From Planctomycetota bacterium (GTDB lineage: Bacteria > Planctomycetota > Brocadiia > JAADGH01), in NCBI GenBank assembly GCA_013152475.1, contig JAADGH010000034.1:1-54090 (forward strand): DNA of 54,090 nucleotides. Reading direction: 5' to 3'. Made by a program: the position numbers and the translations under genes. Below are positions 32,205 through 40,680 of the stretch, piece after piece. A model generated the notes under the pieces. That model did not search any database. It was not told the DNA's origin and saw only the letters and a list, made by a program, of their open reading frames with translations. Positions within the stretch are counted from its first letter, which is position 1; every line of letters starts with the position of its first letter.

Positions 32205-34502
32205 CTACATCCTTGTTCGCGCGATCACGGCCTGGCCGAGGGAGAGGCCCCCGTCGTTCGGGGGGACGTGGTGGTGCTGGAGCACCTCGAAGCCGCTCCG
32301 CGTCAGTTCGCTGGCCAGTCGCTCCGCGAGCAGCAGGTTCTGGAACACGCCGCCGGAGAAGGCGACCGTGTCGAGCGAGTACTTTTCGCGAATGCGGAGA
32401 CACATCTCCAGCGAAACGTTCACAATCGTGTTGTGGAACCTCCCTGCGATGGCCGCGCGGTCGACGCCGTCGCGGATGTCCCGCACGATCTGCCGAATCG
32501 CCGGCGCCATATCCACCTGAAGCGCGCTGCCGTTCGGGGAGATCATGAAATCGTACGATTCGGTGCAGACCTCATCCGCAATGCCCTCCAGCTCGATGGC
32601 CGGCTGCCCTTCGTACGACGCCTCGTTGCACACACCGAGCATGGCCGAGACGGCGTCGAACAGCCTGCCCAGGCTCGACGTCTTCGGCGTGTTGATCCCG
32701 CCCTGCAGGATCGTCACCAACAGTTTCAGGTCGGTCTTCTTGAACTGATCGAGCATGGGGATTCCGGCCGCCTTGAGGTCGCCGTCAAAGGCGTCCAGGA
32801 GCAGCGACAGGGCCATGCGGGGCGGTTTCTCCACGGCGACGTCGCCGCCGGGCATGCGAACGTACTTGAAGTGCCCGATGCGGCGGAAGTTCGCCGTATC
32901 GGCCACGAGAAACTCGCCGCCCCATATCCTCCCATCCGTGCCGTAGCCCAGTCCGTCGAAGGACAGGCCGATCACGTCCTTGTCGAGCCGATGCTCGGCG
33001 AGGCAGCTCGCGATGTGGGCGTGGTGGTGCTGGATCCCGATAAGCTTCACGCCCGCCCGCTCCCGCGCGTACCGGGTGCTAAAGTAGTCCGGGTGCAGAT
33101 CGTGGGCGATGGCCTCCGGCTCCACCTCGAGGATCTTCTTCATGTGCTCGACGATCTTTTCAAGGTACCGGAGCGTGTGAAACTTCTTCACGTCGCCGAT
33201 GTGCTGGCTGAGGAAGGCTTCATCGCCGCGGGCGATACAGACCGTGTTGCGCAGCTCCGCCCCCACGCCGAGGACGATCGGCCCCCCGTCCTTCAGGGCA
33301 ATGGGCGCCGGCACGTAGCCCCGGGCCCGGCGCATGAGCAGGCGCGTCCCGCGCTGGACGCGGGCGACGGAGTCGTCGGTGCGGACGCAGATATCCCGAT
33401 CGTGAACCAGGAAGGCGTCGGCGATTCCTTCAAGCCGCTTGAGCGCCTCCGTGTTGTCGGCGGTGATGGGCTCGTCCGCGGGGTTGCCGCTGGTCATAAC
33501 CAGGGCCAGAACGTCCTCGGCCAGCAAGAGATGGTGCACGGGGGAATAGGGAAGCATCACGCCGAAAAACTTGCTTCGGGGGGCGACGGACGGGGCGATG
33601 GCGTGTCTTTTTGTTTTGCGAAGAAGCACAATCGGCCGCTGCCAGGACGAAAGGAGTTCTTCTTCTTCGTCGGAGATGACGGCATACTCCCGAATCTTGT
33701 CCGGACTCCTCGACATCACCGCAAAGGGCTTCTCCTCCCGGCGCTTTCGCTCGCGGAGCCGGCGGACGGCGCCTTCGTTCGCGGCGTCGGCGGCCAGGTG
33801 GAAGCCGCCAATGCCCTTGACGGCGACGACCTTGCCGCTGTGGAGCAGAAGGGCCGCCTCGCCGACCGGGTCCTTCGTCCGCACCAGGCCCCCGCTTGCG
33901 TTCAGCAGCGTCAGGCTCGGGCCGCAGTCGGGGCAGGCATTGGGCTGCGCATGGAAACGCCGGTTCGCCGGGTCGTGGTACTCCCGACTGCAGCGGGAGC
34001 ACATCTCGAAGTGTGCCATGGTCGTCTTGGGGCGGTCGTAGGGGATGGTGCGGATGATGGTGTAGCGCGGGCCGCAGTTCGTGCAGTTGATGAAGGGATA
34101 GCGGTACCGACGGTCACGGCGGTTGAACATCTCCCGCCGGCAGTCCTCGCACGTGGCCACGTCGGGGGAGATCAAGCCCGACCTTCGCTCAGTGTCGTCA
34201 CTGGGTTTGATGACAAACTCGTCCTCGCCCTGGACCGGGATGTCCTCGGCGGAGAGTCCTGTAATCTGGGATAGGGGCGGCGGGTTCGTCTTCAGGTCCT
34301 CAATGAAGCCATCGATCTCCTTGGCGTCGCCCTCGACCTCGATCTTTACGCCGGCGGAATCGTTCAGCACCCACCCCGCCAGGCCGTGGACGTGAGCCAA
34401 GCGGTAGACCGTCGGACGGAAGCCGACGCCCTGGACAATTCCCTTCACGGCGATACGGCGTCGCACAATTGTGGCTTGGGTTCGTGTCGAGCTATCGGTC
34501 AT
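32205..34502 (-). CDS. hypF: Carbamoyltransferase HypF
   Basis: The 765-residue protein has all HypF domains in order: acylphosphatase-like (GIVQGVGFRPTVYRLA), two zinc-finger pairs (CEDCRREMF, CTNCGPRY, CSRCSREY and CPDCGPS), a YrdC-like carbamoyl-AMP domain (GIGGFHLAADA) and a Kae1-like domain (HDLHPDYFSTRYA, QHHHAHIASC, SFDGLGYGTDG). It converts carbamoyl phosphate and ATP to the thiocarboxamide on HypE, the source of cyanide ligands. The length is normal. A sigma-54-type promoter lies about 50 bp upstream (34555-34570), and the divergent gene pair encodes a sigma-54 activator system. Confidence 0.97.
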   Translation of the reverse strand: MTDSSTRTQATIVRRRIAVKGIVQGVGFRPTVYRLAHVHGLAGWVLNDSAGVKIEVEGDAKEIDGFIEDLKTNPPPLSQITGLSAEDIPVQGEDEFVIKPSDDTERRSGLISPDVATCEDCRREMFNRRDRRYRYPFINCTNCGPRYTIIRTIPYDRPKTTMAHFEMCSRCSREYHDPANRRFHAQPNACPDCGPSLTLLNASGGLVRTKDPVGEAALLLHSGKVVAVKGIGGFHLAADAANEGAVRRLRERKRREEKPFAVMSRSPDKIREYAVISDEEEELLSSWQRPIVLLRKTKRHAIAPSVAPRSKFFGVMLPYSPVHHLLLAEDVLALVMTSGNPADEPITADNTEALKRLEGIADAFLVHDRDICVRTDDSVARVQRGTRLLMRRARGYVPAPIALKDGGPIVLGVGAELRNTVCIARGDEAFLSQHIGDVKKFHTLRYLEKIVEHMKKILEVEPEAIAHDLHPDYFSTRYARERAGVKLIGIQHHHAHIASCLAEHRLDKDVIGLSFDGLGYGTDGRIWGGEFLVADTANFRRIGHFKYVRMPGGDVAVEKPPRMALSLLLDAFDGDLKAAGIPMLDQFKKTDLKLLVTILQGGINTPKTSSLGRLFDAVSAMLGVCNEASYEGQPAIELEGIADEVCTESYDFMISPNGSALQVDMAPAIRQIVRDIRDGVDRAAIAGRFHNTIVNVSLEMCLRIREKYSLDTVAFSGGVFQNLLLAERLASELTRSGFEVLQHHHVPPNDGGLSLGQAVIARTRM

Positions 34503-34554
34503 TCGTCAATCCCAGTGTCCGCAATGGCCAGCGGGTACGCAAGTTGTTTGGCAG

Positions 34555-34570
34555 TGCACATCCCGTGCCA
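34555..34570 (-). promoter_or_regulatory. Sigma-54-type promoter of hypFCD
   Basis: The minus strand reads TGGCACGGGATGTGCA. Against the consensus TGGCACG-N4-TTGCW it keeps the -24 element fully, the GG-N10-GC spacing and the -12 GC; only the first T of TTGC is G. The start of transcription would be near 34543, about 40 bp upstream of hypF. The hyp operons of other bacteria are known to use sigma-54 (FhlA in E. coli). Confidence 0.65.
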
Positions 34571-34778
34571 TGCAGCCGCCCGACGCCATCCGGTCTCCCC
34601 CCTTCCTTTAGAGGCCGAATCCAGCCCCCACAGGACATTCCACCTTTTCTCATTGTATCCGATTGGGTGAAATCCCGCAAGAGGCTGCGTCAAAATGCGC
34701 AAACCTTCCCCGAAAGGATCGCGAGATGCCGACAGGATTGTATCAGGTATTCTCAACTATGGAGATTCCATTTCGCCT

Positions 34779-34806
34779 TTGATCGTATTGTCAATATTCA
34801 TATCAT
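34779..34806 (+). promoter_or_regulatory. Candidate sigma-70-type promoter of the ntrB-like gene
   Basis: TTGATC (34779-34784) and TATCAT (34801-34806) have a 16-bp spacer in an AT-rich stretch. The leader to 35043 would be long, about 230 bases. Confidence 0.3.
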
Positions 34807-35042
34807 AATAGACGTAATTTTGGTTAGTTATGCAGGTCCGACTTTATTATACTCGCCCAGAAAGCAAGATCGGCAGCAGGAGAAGAGGATGGGCGCGATG
34901 GTTCCCGTCCACACCGCCTGTAAGTCACGGTCTATGCGTTAGCGGGAATTCGCTTGCATCGCCCCCCAAGGGTGCTATAATGTGTCCCACAAGCGGAAAG
35001 TGGGTGTTTTTCCACAGGTCCAGATCCCGAGCCATCGGCAAA

Positions 35043-36113
35043 ATGGACGAACAGAAACTACTGACCGCGCTCATGGAGTCACCCGACGCGATCATCGCCG
35101 TCGATGCCGACGAGAAGGTCGCGTTTTGGAACCGCGGGGCCGAGGTGCTGTTCGGCTACAGGGCCCAGGAGATGGTCGGGCAACCGATCAACATCCTCGT
35201 GCCGCCTGACGTCGAAGGCGACGGCGAACTGGTCGAGTTGACCCAGCGCCTCTTCCGCGACGGTTTCGTTCGCAACTACCGCACCCGGCGCCTGACCAAG
35301 GACGGCCGGCGCGTCCTCGTCGAGACGACCATGACCCCCATCACCGAGCTCGACGGCACGAGCATCGGCAGCATGTTGGTCATCCGCGACGTCTCGAACG
35401 TGGAGCGCCTTCACGAAGACCTGCTCTTTGCCGAGAACCTGGCCTCCATGGGCGAGATGGCCGCGGCCCTGGCCCATGAGATCAAGAACGATCTCGCCGG
35501 CATCAGCGGGGCGATCCAGGTGATCCGAAACAGCATGGACCGCGACGATCCCCGCTGCGATGTCATGGCCGAGATCCTGGCCCAGGTGAAGAAGCTGGAC
35601 AGCTCCGTTCGCGATCTCCTCACCCTCGCCCGCCCCACGGCGCCGCAGCTCGAGGATGCGAACGTCTGCTTCATCCTTTCCGAGGTGATCTCCATCGTCA
35701 AGCGCGACCCGGTGATGAAGGAGATCGAGATCGTCCGCGACTTCCCGCCGGAGGTCTGCCATATCCCGCTCGACACCAAGCAGGTCTCCCAGGTGTTTAT
35801 CAATACCATGATGAACGCCGCCCAGGCCATGCCCCGGGGAGGCCGCGTGACCGTCAAGGTGAGCGAAAACAAAGAGGATGTGGTCATCGCCTTCACCGAC
35901 ACCGGCGTCGGTATGCCTGCCGATGTGATGGCGTCCGCATTCACACCGTTCTTCACGACCAAGCCCGGCGGGAGCGGCGTGGGACTTTCCGTCTCGAAGC
36001 GAATCATTGAGGCCCATCGCGGCAGGATCGAGGCGGACAGCGAGGTCGGCAAGGGGACCACCTTCACAATCTACCTGCCGAAGCGTCGGCGCACGAGGAG
36101 GACGAATGAGTAA
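35043..36113 (+). CDS. NtrB-like PAS-domain sensor histidine kinase
   Basis: The 356-residue protein has no membrane segment. Residues 5-120 form a PAS domain (SPDAIIAVDADEKVAFWNRG, LVIRDVSN). The HisKA phosphoacceptor is H145 in ALAHEIKNDL, and the HATPase domain has the N-box (NTMMNAAQAMP), G1 (FTDTGVGMP) and G2 (GGSGVGLSVSKRI). It senses a cytoplasmic signal, possibly redox or a metabolite, and phosphorylates the NtrC-like partner whose gene overlaps it by 8 bases. The ATG at 35043 is chosen because the PAS domain starts right after it; the frame is open to 34830. It is divergent to hypFCD. Confidence 0.88.
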   Translation: MDEQKLLTALMESPDAIIAVDADEKVAFWNRGAEVLFGYRAQEMVGQPINILVPPDVEGDGELVELTQRLFRDGFVRNYRTRRLTKDGRRVLVETTMTPITELDGTSIGSMLVIRDVSNVERLHEDLLFAENLASMGEMAAALAHEIKNDLAGISGAIQVIRNSMDRDDPRCDVMAEILAQVKKLDSSVRDLLTLARPTAPQLEDANVCFILSEVISIVKRDPVMKEIEIVRDFPPEVCHIPLDTKQVSQVFINTMMNAAQAMPRGGRVTVKVSENKEDVVIAFTDTGVGMPADVMASAFTPFFTTKPGGSGVGLSVSKRIIEAHRGRIEADSEVGKGTTFTIYLPKRRRTRRTNE

Positions 36114-37506
36114 CGAAAGCATCCTCGTCGTGGAAGATGAAAAGCTCTTGCGCTGGTCCGTGGTCCAGCGCCTGACCCAGGAGGGCTACCGCGTGTCGGA
36201 GGCCCCCACCGGCGCCGCCGCCAACGACATCCTCGGCGGCGGGGACGTCGATCTGGTGCTCATGGACTATCGCCTGCCCGATACCGACGGCAGCCAGATC
36301 CTCCGCGACGTGCTCGGCAAGGACCCCAATCTCCTGGTCATCGTCATGACCGCTTACAGCACCGTCCAGAGCGCCGTCGAGGCCATCAAGGCCGGGGCGT
36401 ACGACTACCTGACGAAACCGTTCGACCTCGACGAGCTCGTTTTCATCATCAGCAAGGCCCTGGAAACCACCGGGCTCCGCCGCGAGGTGGCCGAGCTCCG
36501 CGCCAAACTGGGGGAGCAGTATGGCGTGCGGGACATCATCGGCAAGAGCCCGAAGATGCTTGACGTCTTCGCCACCATCGAAAAGGTGGCCAAGAGCGAG
36601 GCGACCACCGTGCTCCTCCAGGGCGAAAGCGGCACCGGCAAGGGCCTCGCCGCCCGTGCGATCCATTCCCAGAGCCGCCGGGCCAACAAGCCCTTCCTCA
36701 CGGTCACCTGCACCGCCCTGCCGGAAAACCTGTTGGAGACCGAGCTCTTCGGGCACGAGAAGGGCGCATTCACCGACGCGAAGTCCGAGCGCCGAGGCCA
36801 GTTCGAGCTGGCCGACGGGGGGACCATCTTTCTCGATGAGATCGGCGACCTCTCCCAGCCGCTCCAGGCCAAGCTGCTCCGGTTCATCGAGGAGAAAACG
36901 CTCCGTCGCGTCGGCGGCGACATGGACATCCGGGTGGACGTGCGGATCATCGCCGCCACGAACCAGATACTGGAGAAGGCCGTGGAGGAGGGGCGATTCC
37001 GGCCCGACCTCTACTACCGCCTGAAGATCGTCCCCATCACGCTGCCGCCCCTCCGCCAGCGCATTGAGGACGTGCCCCTCCTGGTTCAGGCCTTCATCGA
37101 CCAGTTCAACCGCGAGTTCAATAAACGCGTCAAGGGGCTGACCGATGAGGCCATGAACCAGATGATGCGCTACCACTGGCCCGGCAACGTGCGCGAGTTA
37201 CGGAACATGATCGAGCGCGCCACCCTCCTGGCCTCGAAGGAAATGCTTGACACGGACGTCTTGTTCCCCGACCGGCCGCGCGAGAAGGCCGTAGAAAGCC
37301 CTACGGGCGAGGGCGCGATCCACCTCCCGCCGAGTGGGATCGAGCTGGACAAGGTGGAGGCCGAGCTGGTCCGCCAGGCCCTCGATCAGGCCGATGGCAA
37401 CCAGAGCGCCGCCGCCCGGCTCCTCGGCATCACCCGCGATCAGATTCGCTCACGCATCAAGAAGTTCGGCCTGGGGTCCTCCGGTTCGAAGGGGCGAAAG
37501 GAATGA
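36106..37506 (+). CDS. NtrC-family sigma-54-dependent response regulator
   Basis: The 466-residue protein has a receiver domain (phosphoacceptor D54 in LVLMDYRLPDTDG, Lys in YLTKPFD), a AAA+ domain (Walker A GESGTGKG at 173-180, Walker B IFLDEIGD) and a Fis-type HTH (DGNQSAAARLLGITRDQIRS). The sigma-54-contacting loop reads GAFTDA (220-225) instead of GAFTGA, a substitution at a critical position that still occurs in some active family members. It probably activates the sigma-54-type promoters at hypF and at 53.39 kb. The ATG lies in the end of the kinase gene, and its own stop overlaps the next gene (ATGA). Confidence 0.92.
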   Translation: MSNESILVVEDEKLLRWSVVQRLTQEGYRVSEAPTGAAANDILGGGDVDLVLMDYRLPDTDGSQILRDVLGKDPNLLVIVMTAYSTVQSAVEAIKAGAYDYLTKPFDLDELVFIISKALETTGLRREVAELRAKLGEQYGVRDIIGKSPKMLDVFATIEKVAKSEATTVLLQGESGTGKGLAARAIHSQSRRANKPFLTVTCTALPENLLETELFGHEKGAFTDAKSERRGQFELADGGTIFLDEIGDLSQPLQAKLLRFIEEKTLRRVGGDMDIRVDVRIIAATNQILEKAVEEGRFRPDLYYRLKIVPITLPPLRQRIEDVPLLVQAFIDQFNREFNKRVKGLTDEAMNQMMRYHWPGNVRELRNMIERATLLASKEMLDTDVLFPDRPREKAVESPTGEGAIHLPPSGIELDKVEAELVRQALDQADGNQSAAARLLGITRDQIRSRIKKFGLGSSGSKGRKE

Positions 37507-39383
37507 TCCGTGTGTGGAAGCTCATCATGGCGATCGGGAGTGCGGTCATGGTTCAGATGGCGACGTGCGGCAATGGGCTGGGGGCGGGGCGGGCATTCTA
37601 CGTGGATTCCATGGCGGGTGACGATGCGAACAAAGGCGATTCGCCTGCGCTCGCCTGGGCCTCGCTGGAACGCGCGAACCATGCGGATCTCCGGCCGGGC
37701 GACACGGTGCGGTTCAAACGCGGCGGCGTCTGGCGCGGCACACTTCTCCCTCAGAGCGGCGAAGAAGGCAAGCCGGTGACCTACACCAGCTACGGCGAGG
37801 GCGAGAAGCCGCTCCTGCTGGGATCGGTCGCCAGGAGTAAGCCCTCGGACTGGACGAGGACCGGCGAGAATGTCTGGGCCACGGCCAAGCCCACCTGGAC
37901 GCCGAAGCACATCATCATGGACCTGCGTCGAACCGACTGGGGCTGCCACCGGGAGAAGGACGCGAAGATATCGACACGCATGCAGGAAAGCGAAGCGGGC
38001 CGCGCGCTTGTCGTCGAGTGCCAGGCGTCCGGGTCCCGCGGCAACTACATTCAGGCTTGGGGTCCGGAGATCGACTGGGGCAAGGTGGGCGACTTCGGGT
38101 TCATGCTCCTTCGCTTCCGCGCCCGCTGCACCAAGCCGTTTCGCATCGGTCCCATACGCGTCCTGCGCTCTGGCAGACCCTGGACCACCTATGCCTCGGC
38201 CGGTCCCGCTGGCCCGGAGATCGGGACCGAATGGAAGGACTACGGGGTCCGGCTGCGCATCCACTCGATGGGCGAAATGGCCCGTCTGCACATCTCTCTC
38301 GGAGGGGTCCTGCCCCCAAACGCCGTCTTCGAGTTCCAGCCTCTGGAGCTTGCGGCGTCGGAGTGTTCGGAGCAGCGTTTGCTTGACGTCGATGTGGGCA
38401 ACATCATCTTCGACCACGGCAAGGCGTGCGGGTGGAAGCGCTGGAAGATCGAGGACGTGAAGCGCCCCTACGACTACTTCTACGACGGCAAGGACATGCG
38501 CGTGTTTGTGTGCTCCGAAAAGAACCCCGCCGAGGCGCACTCCAGCATCGAGCTGGCCCTGCGGCGGCACATCATCGACCAGGGCGGAAAGCACGACATC
38601 GTGTATGACGGGCTTGCGCTCAAGTACGGCGCGGCGCACGGCTTCGGCGGCGGGAGCACCGCGCGGCTGATTATTCGCAACTGCGATCTTTCCTACATCG
38701 GCGGCGGGCATCAGTTCACGACAGCGGGCGGCAGGCCCGTCCGCTTCGGCAACGCCATCGAGTTCTGGGGGGCGTGCCGGGACAATCTCGTGGAGAGGTG
38801 CCGCATCTGGGAGGTCTACGACGCGGCGCTCACCAACCAGGGGCGCGGGCCGAAGTCCATCCAGGAGAACATCACCTACCGCAACAACATCATCTCGAAC
38901 TGCGAGTATTCCTTCGAGTATTGGAACAACCCGGAGACGGCGCGCACACGCAACATCCGCTTCATCAACAACACCTGCGTGGACGCCGGCGTCGTCTGGT
39001 CGCATGCCCAGCGGCCCAACCCCAACGGCAGCCACCTCATGTTCTACTCCAACCGCGCCGATAGCGAGGGCATCGAGATCAAATACAACATCTTCTACAA
39101 CTCCACCGAATGGGGCAGTCGCTACAGCGCGGGATGGAAGCCGCTCCCGGACATGGACTACAACGCCTGGTACGTGCCCGTGGGAGAGCTGTGTTACTTC
39201 TTCCGCGAGCACATCAAGGGTGACGATGTGGAGGGCTACCGCAAGAAGACCGGGCTTGACCGGCACTCCTTCTTCGGCGACCCGAAACTCGTCGATCCGA
39301 AGAACGGCGACTACCGCCTCGCCCCCGACAGCCCCGTCAGGAATCTGCGTCCCGATGGCGGGCCCATGGGCGCATCCTTCTGA
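37503..39383 (+). CDS. Exported right-handed beta-helix protein
   Basis: The 626-residue protein has a signal peptide (LIMAIGSAVMVQMATCG, with a possible lipobox-like TCG) and a DUF1565-like opening (FYVDSMAGDDANKGDSPALA, then LRPGDTVRFKRGGVWRG). An inserted beta-sandwich (about 130-285) is followed by a parallel beta-helix (HDIVYDGLALKYGAAHGFGG, LIIRNCDLSYIGGG, ITYRNNIISNCEYSFEY, IKYNIFYNST). It is probably a polysaccharide lyase or epimerase-like protein outside the cell. The ATG at 37503 overlaps the ntrC stop (ATGA), which is unusual for an exported enzyme next to a cytoplasmic regulator. Confidence 0.7.
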   Translation: MIRVWKLIMAIGSAVMVQMATCGNGLGAGRAFYVDSMAGDDANKGDSPALAWASLERANHADLRPGDTVRFKRGGVWRGTLLPQSGEEGKPVTYTSYGEGEKPLLLGSVARSKPSDWTRTGENVWATAKPTWTPKHIIMDLRRTDWGCHREKDAKISTRMQESEAGRALVVECQASGSRGNYIQAWGPEIDWGKVGDFGFMLLRFRARCTKPFRIGPIRVLRSGRPWTTYASAGPAGPEIGTEWKDYGVRLRIHSMGEMARLHISLGGVLPPNAVFEFQPLELAASECSEQRLLDVDVGNIIFDHGKACGWKRWKIEDVKRPYDYFYDGKDMRVFVCSEKNPAEAHSSIELALRRHIIDQGGKHDIVYDGLALKYGAAHGFGGGSTARLIIRNCDLSYIGGGHQFTTAGGRPVRFGNAIEFWGACRDNLVERCRIWEVYDAALTNQGRGPKSIQENITYRNNIISNCEYSFEYWNNPETARTRNIRFINNTCVDAGVVWSHAQRPNPNGSHLMFYSNRADSEGIEIKYNIFYNSTEWGSRYSAGWKPLPDMDYNAWYVPVGELCYFFREHIKGDDVEGYRKKTGLDRHSFFGDPKLVDPKNGDYRLAPDSPVRNLRPDGGPMGASF

Positions 39384-39592
39384 GCCGGCGCGGCTGCCGA
39401 CTGGCGGGCGCAACCATTTGGGGGGCTTGCCGTTGCGACCTCACCTCGAACCATCCATGAGCTGCTCCGCCCTGGCCACAAGGTATTGGGGGGGCTTGAG
39501 TCAAACGCATCGCACGGCTTTCTATTATGAGGAAGCCTTCGGAGAGAAGAAACCGTTACAAACGAAACCACAACAGCGCGGAGGATATGGGC

Positions 39593-39970
39593 CTATTTCT
39601 TACATTTTTTGTGGCAGTCCATACAGCCCTTTTTCGCCGTCATCATGGCGGCTTTGGCGGCGGCCATATCGCCGTCCCTGGCCGCTTTTTCCATCTTCTC
39701 GACGGCCTCACAGAACGATTTGCCACACGCGGCAAAATCCTTTCCCATGCAAAAGTTCTTGTTCATGCACATGGTGGCCTTCTTCATCATCCCGGCAGCG
39801 GCGGCAACCTTTTCCATGTCGCCTGCGTCCATGGCCTTCATCGCCTTGCCGCGATTCATCTTCAGGCACATCATGCAGTCTTTGATGCTCTCGAACTTCT
39901 TTTCCTGCCCCATCGTGATCGCGCCCATAAGGGCCAGCGCCATCACGGCCAAGAAAAACTTCTTAGTCAT
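39593..39970 (-). CDS. Small exported Met/Cys-rich putative c-type cytochrome (cytochrome c'-like)
   Basis: The 125-residue protein has a signal peptide (FFLAVMALALMGAITMG). Its mature part is helical, rich in Met, Lys and Ala, with paired Cys (CMMC near residue 32, CMNKNFC, CGKSFC) and a C-terminal CMDCHKKC. One CxxCH close to the C-terminus of a four-helix-bundle-sized protein is the cytochrome c' pattern, so a single c-type haem is plausible. The extra Cys and many Met could instead bind metal. It follows the NifU-like gene by 31 bp and is the last gene of the minus-strand metallocluster locus. Confidence 0.55.
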   Translation of the reverse strand: MTKKFFLAVMALALMGAITMGQEKKFESIKDCMMCLKMNRGKAMKAMDAGDMEKVAAAAGMMKKATMCMNKNFCMGKDFAACGKSFCEAVEKMEKAARDGDMAAAKAAMMTAKKGCMDCHKKCKK

Positions 39971-40001
39971 AGATCCCTCCTATTCCGCAAGGGGACAAGG
40001 C

Positions 40002-40418
40002 CTACTCCTCCGCACTGCCTGTGGTTTTTTTCATGGGTGTTCGCAGGACGTAATTCATGATCGCCGCATAAAGGACTTCCGGGCCCAGATTCGAGCAATG
40101 CATCTTTTCGGGCGGAAGCCCCCCAATCTCGCTGGTTACCATATCATCCGTGATTTCCGCCGCCTCGTCAATCGGTTTCCCCTTCGCCATTTCGGTTAGC
40201 ACGCTTGCCGTGGCGATGGAGGCGGGACAACCCTTGCATTTGAATTTTATGTCCGCGATGTGTTCGTTCTCGACCTGAATCCATATCTTGAGAAAATCGC
40301 CGCACGTGGGATTGCGCAATTCACCGACCCCGTCAGCGTCGGGAATTTCTCCCACGTTCCGAGGGTGCATAAAATGATCGAGTAACGTTTGTGTATAAAG
40401 CATTCGCCGGTAGCTCAA
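40002..40418 (-). CDS. NifU/IscU-like Fe-S cluster scaffold protein
   Basis: The 138-residue protein matches the NifU N-terminal/IscU family: LLDHFMHPRNVGEIPDADG, NPTCGDFLKIW with the first Cys, FKCKGCPASIATASVLTEM with the second, and MHCSNLGPEVLYAAI with the third. It builds [2Fe-2S] or [4Fe-4S] clusters for transfer. Its start overlaps the stop of the zinc-ribbon gene (ATGA at 40415-40418). In this locus it probably supplies clusters to the MinD-type ATPases, ferredoxin and diaphorase subunits. Confidence 0.9.
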   Translation of the reverse strand: MSYRRMLYTQTLLDHFMHPRNVGEIPDADGVGELRNPTCGDFLKIWIQVENEHIADIKFKCKGCPASIATASVLTEMAKGKPIDEAAEITDDMVTSEIGGLPPEKMHCSNLGPEVLYAAIMNYVLRTPMKKTTGSAEE

Positions 40419-40654
40419 TCTTTTCCGCAGGACGGCGCATCACAGGGTTGTCCCCTGCCGCAGCATCGGACCTCTCGGCCGCACGCCGGCGCAGTGGTCG
40501 ACCCTCCCTTGACATGAACCGCAGGAGAGGAGAGCAGCTTCTCGACCTCTGCGCTTCCGCACTTCTGGCAGACAGGCTTCTCCCTGGAGTTGGTCTTCAC
40601 CAATATCTCCGACACTTCGCCACACTGCTTGCAACGATATTCAAACAAAGGCAT
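40415..40654 (-). CDS. FmdB-type zinc-ribbon protein
   Basis: The 79-residue protein starts with an FmdB/CxxC zinc ribbon (MPLFEYRCKQCGEVSEIL, then CQKCGSAEVEKLLSSPA) and ends in a Cys-rich tail (ACGREVRCCGRGQPCDAPSC). FmdB was first described beside formamidase genes as a putative regulator; most members are uncharacterised. The additional six Cys in the tail could bind another metal. It is coupled to the NifU-like gene by an ATGA overlap. Confidence 0.75.
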   Translation of the reverse strand: MPLFEYRCKQCGEVSEILVKTNSREKPVCQKCGSAEVEKLLSSPAVHVKGGSTTAPACGREVRCCGRGQPCDAPSCGKD

Positions 40655-40680
40655 TGCGTTTCTCCCGGATTATCGACCAC

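Larger units (their letters stand above)
34503..35042. other. Divergent regulatory region between hypFCD and ntrBC-like genes
   Basis: No supported gene lies in these 540 bases. The part next to hypF carries the sigma-54-type promoter, with a GC-rich stretch behind it. The part at 34740-34870 is AT-rich and holds the candidate sigma-70 promoter for the histidine kinase. A TGCG-N8-CGCA dyad at 34685-34700 could be an activator site; this is weak. Confidence 0.5.
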
